DNA of 64,000 nucleotides, taken from assembly GCF_034931125.1 (NCBI RefSeq), contig NZ_JAYGHM010000035.1:1-64000 (forward strand). Direction: 5' to 3'. The notes below the pieces were generated by a model. That model saw nothing but the letters and a program-made list of their open reading frames with translations, had not been told where the DNA came from and searched no databases. Below, piece by piece: positions 18,702 through 25,549 of the stretch (positions are counted from its first letter, which is position 1; each line of letters starts with the position of its first letter). The position numbers and the translations under genes are program-made. This DNA comes from Rivularia sp034931125. GTDB taxonomy: Bacteria > Cyanobacteriota > Cyanobacteriia > Cyanobacteriales > Nostocaceae.

Positions 18702-19103
18702 TTAACTAATAAATAATTCTGGAGAAACATGAAAAAAATCTCCTAAAGCTTTAGTTTGCGTTTCAGTAATTGCGCGTTTACCGTCGATAATTTCCGAGAC
18801 AATCTCTTTTGAACCGAAAATTTCTACTAGTTCAGATTGTTTAATTTCTCGTGCTTCCATCAAATGTTGAAGAATTATGTGAGGTGAGGATTTACCCATT
18901 GGATAATTTTGATTTTCATATTCTTCTATTAATCTGACCAAAATTTGTAACAAAGCTGTTTCTTCTTGGGAACGATTTTTACAACCGATTAACCGTTCAG
19001 CATTAGCGAGCATAACTTCATATTCTGCTTCTGATGTAATGACTTGTGGTTGATATTCTGCTAAAAGTTTTCCGTAGGTATTTCTATCAAAAGCTAAAGA
19101 CAT
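18702..19103 (-). CDS. higA: HigA-family antitoxin
   Basis: A 133-aa protein: an N-terminal helical region (MSLAFDRNTYGKLLAEYQPQ) and a C-terminal helix-turn-helix (IILQHLMEAREIKQSELVEI, then IVSEIIDGKRAITETQTKAL) as in HigA antitoxins of the COG5499 type. It would neutralise the HigB-type toxin encoded 86 bp upstream on the same strand and repress their shared promoter. The toxin-first order is the usual order for higBA. Confidence 0.88.
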   Translation of the reverse strand: MSLAFDRNTYGKLLAEYQPQVITSEAEYEVMLANAERLIGCKNRSQEETALLQILVRLIEEYENQNYPMGKSSPHIILQHLMEAREIKQSELVEIFGSKEIVSEIIDGKRAITETQTKALGDFFHVSPELFIS

Positions 19104-19189
19104 TTTTCTGACCTATTATTTATAAATATAAAATTTTAATTTTCGAGAAAATTATATTATTAGTCTGAGTCAAACAAGTTAGTCAACTT

Positions 19190-19489
19190 TCAAAAATAAG
19201 GATTCTTTTTCCACTTATCTTTATCATACTCGGCATGAGTTAGAAAGTATTTGTAGTAGATTGTCTGGGTTTCATAATCGATGTCTACAATTAGACGGTA
19301 TGTATTACCTTTAATATTGAAAACTGTAAAATTTCCTACTGCATCAGCAGACGGATAAATTTGTCGAACATCGTCTAAATGCCGCCATGATGCAGAATTT
19401 ACAACACGATACCAAGCCTCAACTTGCTCAGTTGCATCTGGATACTTAGCAGTATCAGCACGTAAATTGCGAATGCTGATTAAATGCAT
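19190..19489 (-). CDS. higB: HigB-family toxin (mRNA interferase)
   Basis: A 99-aa RelE-superfamily toxin expected to cut ribosome-bound mRNA. The family pattern is clear: MHLISIRNLRADTAKYPDAT, AWYRVVNSASWRHLDDVRQ, VFNIKGNTYRLIVDIDYE, and the end YFLTHAEYDK, the last two being the HigB_toxin signature blocks. It is the first gene of a two-gene unit with higA. The locus lies in a region rich in gene remnants and repeats. Confidence 0.92.
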   Translation of the reverse strand: MHLISIRNLRADTAKYPDATEQVEAWYRVVNSASWRHLDDVRQIYPSADAVGNFTVFNIKGNTYRLIVDIDYETQTIYYKYFLTHAEYDKDKWKKNPYF

Positions 19490-19722
19490 AAAATATTTTT
19501 GGGGAATATTTGATTGATTCGCAAAATATTAAAAATTGTCTTTTATAAGTAGATTTTCATTTTGAAAGCAGTTTGTCAAGACCAAGTTTGTATACCTGAA
19601 TTTTTTAATCCATAATCTGGCTTTGTGACGAATAAAACCATAAAATCTTAAAAAAATCGACCTACTACCGGCGAAGGGAAAGAGAAAAGGGCTAATTAGG
19701 AATCCACCTTTGAGGAAGCAAG
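19490..19722. other. Gap between the kinase-FGE gene and higB
   Basis: 233 bp with no gene recognised. It directly follows the 3' end of the kinase-FGE gene, where a retroelement-type recognition hairpin might be expected; I see no clear perfect hairpin. Confidence 0.35.
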
Positions 19723-21480
19723 CTACGACGCAACGTACACAACCCGCAGCCCGATATAACAACCAGCTTTGTCGGTGGTAGCAGAGCGGCAGTCTTCAGG
19801 AATGCTGTACCACGAACCACCGCGCAGCACTTTATAAAAATAATTATCATTAACCCAAGCGCTACCATCTCTTGGCGCTCCCTCATAGTTCTCATGGCAA
19901 TCATCAAGACACCATTCCCAAACGTTGCCATGCATATCGTATAATCCAAAGGGATTAGGAGGGAAACTTCCTATATTTGTAGTTTGCTTGCGATATATAC
20001 CCTGTGGTGCAGCATCGTATGTATTATTACCGTTATAATTCACTAATTCAGTTGTAATAGTTTCCCCAAAGTGAAACGGGGTAATTGTACCAGCACGACA
20101 AGCGTATTCCCATTCAGCTTCACTCGGTAATCGATATTCTTTTCCTGTTAGTTTGGATAATTTGGTACAAAATTCAACTGCATCATCCCAACTAACTCTT
20201 TCCACAGGTCGCTTTTTACCTTTAAAGTAAGAAGGATTTCTCTCCATGATTACTTGATACTGTTCTTGGGTAACTTGGTATTTACCTATGAAAAAAGACT
20301 GGATACTTACTTTATGTTGGGGACGTTCAAAATCAAAACTCCCCTCTTCATCCTCTGGCGCACCCATAATAAAATTGCCACCAGGAATTGCTACCATTTC
20401 TAGGGTTACACCGTTACCTAAGTCTTGTATAAAAACTTCTGCTTTCCCACGATAGTAGACAATTTCAAGTTTCTCGTTTATCTTGGCGTACTCAAATTCA
20501 AATTTTTGAGTGTGGATTTGTTTGGGTGTATTGTTTTGCTCAACCGGACAAGGATTTAGATATGCTAAAAATTCTAATGAAGGAATTGGAAGAACTGATA
20601 GTAAGGTTTTTGGTTTGAATTGAGGAGTTTTTGGACTTTCATTTTGATTGAAAGATTTTACCTGATTTGGCATCACCAATTCCAACCATTCCCGCACCGT
20701 TTGCGTTCTTTCATGCGGTTCCAACCCCATCCCTTTGATAATCCCATCATTCACCTTGTCGCTAATCCCAGGATTTCGCTGGTTTGGTGACGGTAAAGGA
20801 ATACCAGTTATACGAAATCTTGAAGGTAAAGGGGCTTCCCCAGTCAATAAAGTATATAAAGTCGCAGCTAAAGCATAAACATCTGTATAAGCGCCAAATT
20901 TTCCCCGTCTTTCATACTGCTCAATCGGTGCATAACCTTCTGTCATCGAATTTGTCATGCTTCCGGTTTTATTTAAGTCAAATTCCCGCGCTAACCCAAA
21001 GTCAATTAATACGGCTTCTTGCTGACTTTGACGCAAAACAATATTATTCGGCTTCACATCCCGATGCAGCATTCCTTGCTGATGGATGTATTCTAGAGCC
21101 GTTCCAACTTGGTTAATATATTTGAGCGCTTCAACTTCCGATAATTTACCGCGTTGGTTAATATATACAGCTAAATCTTGACCTGAAATATATTCCATTA
21201 CCATTCCCCAAAGTCCATTTTCATTAATCACTTCATGAACTTTGACGATGTGAGGATGGCTGCACTGTACTAAACGAAAAGCTTCTTGAACGAACTTTAC
21301 CTGCTGTTGTTCAAAATCTCCTTTGCTTTGATGAATCGGATTAAGAGTTTTAATCGCAACAATATTATTTGTGTTTTTTTCTATAGCGCTGTAGGTAATG
21401 CCAAAGCCACCACCACCTAAGACTTTTTGAATCGTGAAGTTACCGTTTTGCAGTTGTTGGTTAGATGTCCAGAGTTGCAT
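19723..21480 (-). CDS. Ser/Thr protein kinase fused to an FGE-sulfatase (C-type-lectin-fold) domain
   Basis: A 585-aa protein. Residues 1-270 are a eukaryotic-like kinase: glycine loop LGGGGFG (21-27), Lys44, HRDVKPNN (139-146), DFG at 160-162, with the APIEQYERRGKFGAYTDVYA segment common in cyanobacterial kinases. A Pro-rich linker follows, then from about residue 360 an FGE/SUMF-type domain: EMVAIPGGNFIMGAPEDEEG, RPVERVSWDDAVEFC, YRLPSEAEWEYACRAG, NPFGLYDMHGNVWEWC and VLRGGSW. No membrane segment is seen. The last ~45 codons carry a pattern of AAY-derivable variable codons typical of variable regions made by diversity-generating retroelements. No retroelement reverse transcriptase is nearby. 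Confidence 0.94.
   Translation of the reverse strand: MQLWTSNQQLQNGNFTIQKVLGGGGFGITYSAIEKNTNNIVAIKTLNPIHQSKGDFEQQQVKFVQEAFRLVQCSHPHIVKVHEVINENGLWGMVMEYISGQDLAVYINQRGKLSEVEALKYINQVGTALEYIHQQGMLHRDVKPNNIVLRQSQQEAVLIDFGLAREFDLNKTGSMTNSMTEGYAPIEQYERRGKFGAYTDVYALAATLYTLLTGEAPLPSRFRITGIPLPSPNQRNPGISDKVNDGIIKGMGLEPHERTQTVREWLELVMPNQVKSFNQNESPKTPQFKPKTLLSVLPIPSLEFLAYLNPCPVEQNNTPKQIHTQKFEFEYAKINEKLEIVYYRGKAEVFIQDLGNGVTLEMVAIPGGNFIMGAPEDEEGSFDFERPQHKVSIQSFFIGKYQVTQEQYQVIMERNPSYFKGKKRPVERVSWDDAVEFCTKLSKLTGKEYRLPSEAEWEYACRAGTITPFHFGETITTELVNYNGNNTYDAAPQGIYRKQTTNIGSFPPNPFGLYDMHGNVWEWCLDDCHENYEGAPRDGSAWVNDNYFYKVLRGGSWYSIPEDCRSATTDKAGCYIGLRVVYVAS
19726..19860 (-). other. Candidate diversity-generating-retroelement variable region
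   Basis: The 3' end of the kinase-FGE gene. Around the invariant VLRGGSW and CRSA blocks, the codons TAC, AGC, ATT, GAC, ACC, ACC, GAC, TGT and TAT all fit AAC or AAT with changes only at A positions, as adenine mutagenesis of a template would give. Upstream codons for the NDNYFY stretch also fit. The fixed codons are GC-richer than the rest of the gene (CTGCGCGGTGGTTCGTGG). The template and reverse transcriptase are not in the window, so this is inference. Confidence 0.5.
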
Positions 21481-21603
21481 TTTCCGTCAGAGGGTGGTTT
21501 TAAGGAATTTGAGGTTAGTCCATTATATTCACTCCAGGAAGATGTTTGTTTTTGCGGAAAATTTAAAGTTTACCTGGAATTTTCTGCCGCAACTAAATGC
21601 CCT

Positions 21604-21651
21604 CACTCTAGAAGAGTGGGGCTATCCTAACAAAGCCCACCTGCGTGGGCT
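21604..21651. repeat. Twin-hairpin element, copy 1
   Basis: CACTCT-AGA-AGAGTG (21604-21618), a 15-nt linker, then AGCCCAC-CTGC-GTGGGCT (21634-21651). A second copy at 55397-55444 has the same loops and linker length but altered, still paired stems. It may be an IS200/IS605-derived end, a MITE or a structured RNA. Confidence 0.7.
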
Positions 21652-21664
21652 AAATTGTTGACAT

Positions 21665-21757
21665 TACAAACCTTGGTGGGAGAAAATCTCTGGAACATTT
21701 GCTGAGAATCAAGCTTATGATGAAGCAATGCAGTTAGGACGCGAATATCGTTCATAA
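21665..21757 (+). pseudogene. C-terminal remnant of a small cyanobacterial protein
   Basis: With no start codon, the frame reads YKPWWEKISGTFAENQAYDE and ends AMQLGREYRS before a stop. KPWWEKI-GTFA---AYDEAM-LGREYR is a C-terminal block I know from small cyanobacterial proteins of unknown function, often next to toxin genes. The N-terminal part is missing; the twin-hairpin element lies directly upstream. Confidence 0.6.
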
Positions 21758-21786
21758 TACGTCCTAATTTATCTTTGAATTACGAA

Positions 21787-21909
21787 TTATTCTTCAAGTT
21801 CTTTAATCCGCTTTAATGTGTCTTGATAGTAGCTTTCTTTGTCTTGTTGCTTATATAAATCGGCGGCGTTACGAAAATCTTTGGTAGCTCCTTGCTTATC
21901 TCCTAAAGT
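21787..21909 (-). pseudogene. C-terminal TPR-repeat protein remnant
   Basis: The minus strand reads LGDKQGATKDFRNAADLYKQ and continues QDKESYYQDTLKRIKELEE to a stop: the last repeat and end of a cyanobacterial TPR protein. The coding part stops abruptly where a GTAGGTTGGGTTA inverted repeat begins (21912). Confidence 0.65.
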
Positions 21910-21911
21910 TC

Positions 21912-21980
21912 GTAGGTTGGGTTAGACGCACGAAGAAGTCTCATTTTTACGAAAAATTAGATTTGCGTCGTAACCCAACA
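21912..21980. repeat. GTAGGTTGGGTTA inverted repeat
   Basis: GTAGGTTGGGTTAGACGC at the left and GCGTCGTAACCCAAC at the right. It is a relative of the four copies at 38024-38700. It abuts the TPR remnant. Confidence 0.75.
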
Positions 21981-22234
21981 TAAAGCTTGTAGGTTTGGTT
22001 ATACGTGTGACAAACAAGTTATTAAGCTAAATATTGCTCAGCTTGCAGTTTCAATCTATCCCCCTCTAATATTGCTTGGTCTATGTAGTCTTTAACATCT
22101 ATTAATGGTTGTCTAATTGTAATTTTTTCTGATTGAATTGCTCTCCTTGTACTTTGTCTTACTTGACCAGCTAATTTACGCTTTTTATATTTTTTATAGC
22201 TAAATATTTTTCCTTGCGTAACCGGAAAAATACG

Positions 22235-22818
22235 AATTTTGAAAACATTCAACTAGCGCAACGATCTTTAGTAGATGTTAGCGGTAAAGGTGCTGGATCT
22301 ATGAATCTACAGGGAAATCAACTTAATATCAAAGATGGTTCTGTTGTCATGGTGCAGAATCGCGGTATTCAAGCAGCAGGTGATATTAACGTTAGAGCTA
22401 AATCTGTTGAATTAAACGGTGCGATCGCCGATACTCAGATTCGCAGCAGTTTGGTGAACGAGACAGTAGCCGGGAATACTGGGTATATAAATATAAAAAC
22501 CGATCGCTTGAGTGTTTTAGATGGTGCTTCGGTATTTACTCGAACTTTTGGTTTAGGAAGCGTTGGTTCGATTGATATTAATGCGACTGAATCGGTAGAT
22601 ATTATGGGAGTTTCGGCAGTTAATCCCGGTCAATTTAGTGCTGTTGGCTCGGCTACTTTGTCTCCAGGGAATTCCGGAAACGTTAAGTTGTCAACTAAGA
22701 ATTTATCCGTACTCGATAGTGGCATAATTGCAACCACAACTTTTTTCAACACAACAAGTAGCTGAATGCAGCGGAACTAATTCGTAACAATACTTAAATT
22801 TAAAGTTTGTGTTAGTAG
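22235..22818 (+). pseudogene. Truncated duplicate of the haemagglutinin-like exoprotein gene
   Basis: The frame from about 22235 to 22765 encodes only the repeat region of a haemagglutinin-like protein (SLVDVSGKGAGSMNLQGNQL, GDINVRAKSVELNGAIADTQ), homologous to residues 265-330 and beyond of the next gene. It has no signal peptide or secretion domain. Near 22741 it jumps to a 77-bp stretch (22742-22818) almost identical to the 3' end of the next gene (25284-25360), but in a different frame. So it has lost its 5' part and a large internal segment. An upstream minus-strand frame overlaps its broken 5' end. Confidence 0.8.
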
Positions 22819-22866
22819 TGTAAAAAATTAGGGAATCATAAGTCCAGAAAAATTACAAATTACAAC

Positions 22867-25329
22867 ATGAAAGGGATTGCATTTGTATCTGGATTGATTA
22901 GTAGTTTACTAACTTCGGGTATTTTTTTACCAGCTTATTCTCAGGTAACATCCGACGGTACTACTAATACAACTGTTAACCCAAACGGTAATAATTTCGA
23001 TATTCTTAATGGTATTCAAAAAGGAAATAATTTATTTCATAGTTTCAAAGAATTTTCTATTCCTACTGGTAGTTCTGCCACTTTCAATAATTCTACTGAT
23101 GTCGTAAATATTATTAATCGGGTAACTGGTGGAAATATTTCTAATATTGATGGGTTGATAAAAGCTAACGGTAGCGCAAATTTATTTTTGATTAATCCGG
23201 CAGGAATCGTATTTGGTGAAAATGCCCGATTGGATATTGGCGGTTCGTTTTTGGGGAGTACAGCAGAAAGCTTGTTGTTTCAAGATGGGTTTGAATTTAG
23301 TGCTGTTGATCCTACAGATGCGCCGTTGTTAACTGTAAGTGTACCTCTGGGTTTGCAAATGGGACAAAATCCGGGAGATATTAAAGTTGAAGGGAATGGT
23401 CATAACGTCACATTAGCAGGTTTATCACTTTTGCAACGAGGAGTTGATAGCACAGGATTACAGGTTACATCGGGAAATAATATTACTTTAGTCGGTGGTA
23501 ACATATCTCTTGATGGTGGATTATTGGTTGCTGATTCGGGCAATATTGAATTAGCAGCTCTAAGCAATGGAGAATGGAAAATAGGGCAAAATAATTCAGC
23601 TTCAGAATTAAAACCTACAGCTTCAACAAAACTAGGTAATATTAATTTACTATCTTCAGCCCTTATAGATGTAAGTGGAATTAATGCAGGTTCTGCCTAT
23701 TTACGGGGTAAACAAATTGAACTACAAAATGGTTCTGCCGTCATTAGTCAGAATTTGGGAGAACAAATCGGTGGTGATATTAATGTACAAGCTAGCGAAC
23801 AACTAAAAATTATTGGTTCTACAGTCAACTTACCCACTCTACTGGGCACTCAGACTCTAGGTACCCGAAAAGCAGGAGATATTAACGTTAATTCTCCAAG
23901 CGTATTATTCAATGCAGGAGGTGCTATTCAATCTCAGACTTTTAGTTCTGCTCAAAGTGGCAATATTAACGTACAAGCACCTGAATTATTGGAAATCACT
24001 GGTTTAAATACTTTAATACCTAGCAATAGAACTGGTATCGCCAATGCAGCTTTTAGTTCTGGGGATACTGGTAATATAAATGTCTCCACCGGACGTTTAA
24101 TTGTTCGAGATGGTTCGACGGCTGGCAGTCTTGTTACCCTCGGTACTGGTAATACCGGAGAAGTAGTGGTTAACGCTTCAGAGTCAATAGAATTGAGTGG
24201 TTCCTCACCAGTTACCATTAGCGATATTACTGCTGTTTCCTTCGGAGAAGGAAATGGTGGAAACGTAATAATAAATACACCCAAATTGACAATTAGTAAT
24301 GGAGCAGGCTTAGGATCTGGTACTTTTGCCTCTGGTAATGCAGGTAACGTGATTGTAAATGCTTTTGATGTAATTGAGATTATAGGAGATGGAGATTCAG
24401 AAATAACCTCCGAGGCGCAAAATGCAATTAATTCTGCTGCTGTGTCTACAAAGGGAAGCGCTTTTCAAGCACTACTAGGGCTTCCAGATGAGGCAACTGG
24501 AGATGGTGGAAATGTAACAATCAATACCCCTCGCTTAAACATGAAAGATAACGCTCGTATTTCTGTAGGAAGTGATAGCACTGGAAAAGCAGGAAGTATT
24601 TTAATTAATGTCGATACTCTTTCTTTAGATAACGGAACAGAAATTGTTGCCTCTACAGCGTCTGGAAATGGAGGCAACATCGATCTAAATTTACAAGAAA
24701 TTCTATTAATGCGCCGTGGTAGCTTGATTAATACAGAAGCAAAAGGCGCAGGTAATGGTGGTAATATCACTATTAATTCCCCCGTTATTGCCGGTTTTGA
24801 AAACAGCGACATTATCGCCAATGCAGTTGAAGGAAATGGCGGTAACATCAACATCACAACCCAAGGCATATTTGGGTTAGAATTTCGCGACTCACTCACC
24901 GAAGAAAGTGATATTACCGCAAGTTCTCAATTTGGTGTTAATGGTACAGTTGATATTAATAATTTTGGTATAGATCCTAGTTCTGGTTTAGTAGAATTAT
25001 CCACAGAATTAACAGATTCATCACAACAAGTCGCTACAGGTTGTTCTAGTAACAAAGGCAGCAGTTTTGTAGCTACCGGACGAGGTGGAATACCGCAAAA
25101 CCCCACAGAACAAGTTGATGAAAATCTCACTTGGTCAGATGTTCGCGATTTATCGGCTTATCGTCAAAGGAATAATAATATTCAAGCGATACAAATATCA
25201 AATAAATCAACGATTATAGAAGCTACTGGTTTTATCCGTAATGAAAATGGAGAAATTGAATTTATTGCGGCTCAAAATACACCTTTTTCAACACAACAAG
25301 TAGCTGAGTGCAGCGGAACTAATTCGTAA
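22867..25329 (+). CDS. Secreted filamentous-haemagglutinin-like exoprotein
   Basis: An 820-aa exported protein. Signal peptide about residues 1-25 (SLLTSGIFLPAYS before QVTSDG). Residues 27-150 form the two-partner-secretion haemagglutination activity domain, with ILNGIQKGNNLFHSFKEFS, NIINRVTGG, FLINPAGIVFGENARLDIGG. The rest is Gly/Asn/Ile-rich beta-helix repeats (GNGGNITINSP-type). Two short Cys motifs sit near the end (GCSSNKG, AECSG). Such proteins leave the cell through a TpsB/FhaC pore, which is not encoded here. It precedes a CHAT protein, a pairing I recall from other filamentous cyanobacteria, and follows a decayed copy of itself. Confidence 0.92.
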   Translation: MKGIAFVSGLISSLLTSGIFLPAYSQVTSDGTTNTTVNPNGNNFDILNGIQKGNNLFHSFKEFSIPTGSSATFNNSTDVVNIINRVTGGNISNIDGLIKANGSANLFLINPAGIVFGENARLDIGGSFLGSTAESLLFQDGFEFSAVDPTDAPLLTVSVPLGLQMGQNPGDIKVEGNGHNVTLAGLSLLQRGVDSTGLQVTSGNNITLVGGNISLDGGLLVADSGNIELAALSNGEWKIGQNNSASELKPTASTKLGNINLLSSALIDVSGINAGSAYLRGKQIELQNGSAVISQNLGEQIGGDINVQASEQLKIIGSTVNLPTLLGTQTLGTRKAGDINVNSPSVLFNAGGAIQSQTFSSAQSGNINVQAPELLEITGLNTLIPSNRTGIANAAFSSGDTGNINVSTGRLIVRDGSTAGSLVTLGTGNTGEVVVNASESIELSGSSPVTISDITAVSFGEGNGGNVIINTPKLTISNGAGLGSGTFASGNAGNVIVNAFDVIEIIGDGDSEITSEAQNAINSAAVSTKGSAFQALLGLPDEATGDGGNVTINTPRLNMKDNARISVGSDSTGKAGSILINVDTLSLDNGTEIVASTASGNGGNIDLNLQEILLMRRGSLINTEAKGAGNGGNITINSPVIAGFENSDIIANAVEGNGGNINITTQGIFGLEFRDSLTEESDITASSQFGVNGTVDINNFGIDPSSGLVELSTELTDSSQQVATGCSSNKGSSFVATGRGGIPQNPTEQVDENLTWSDVRDLSAYRQRNNNIQAIQISNKSTIIEATGFIRNENGEIEFIAAQNTPFSTQQVAECSGTNS

Positions 25330-25455
25330 TAATACTTAAATTTAAAGTTTGTGTTAGTAGCAGTAAGAATAAGGGAACTATAACTTCAGCAAATAAAAAA
25401 ATTTTCGTTAAAAATTCAAATATAGCGATTTTCAGTTGGGTGAAGTAAAAATTAA

Positions 25456-25515
25456 GACCTCACCCCCTTCCCCTCTTTTTAACAAGGAGAGGGGTGCCGT
25501 AGGCGGGGTGAGGTT
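25456..25515. repeat. Nested palindrome CCTCACCCC / CCCCTCT between exoprotein and CHAT genes
   Basis: Outer arms GACCTCACCCC and GGGGTGAGGTTC enclose CCCCTCT and AGAGGGG. The same sequence family appears after tex (37968-38010). It is a dispersed repeat; here it could attenuate transcription between the two genes. Confidence 0.65.
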
Positions 25516-25549
25516 CATTTGTTAACAGTTACTAATTAAAACAATTAAG

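Noticed and set aside
22022..22252. 76-aa basic minus-strand frame (ends LKLQAEQYLA)
   Set aside because: Its first part overlaps the broken 5' end of the exoprotein pseudogene, and I do not recognise the rest. It may be another gene remnant, but support is too weak to list as a gene.
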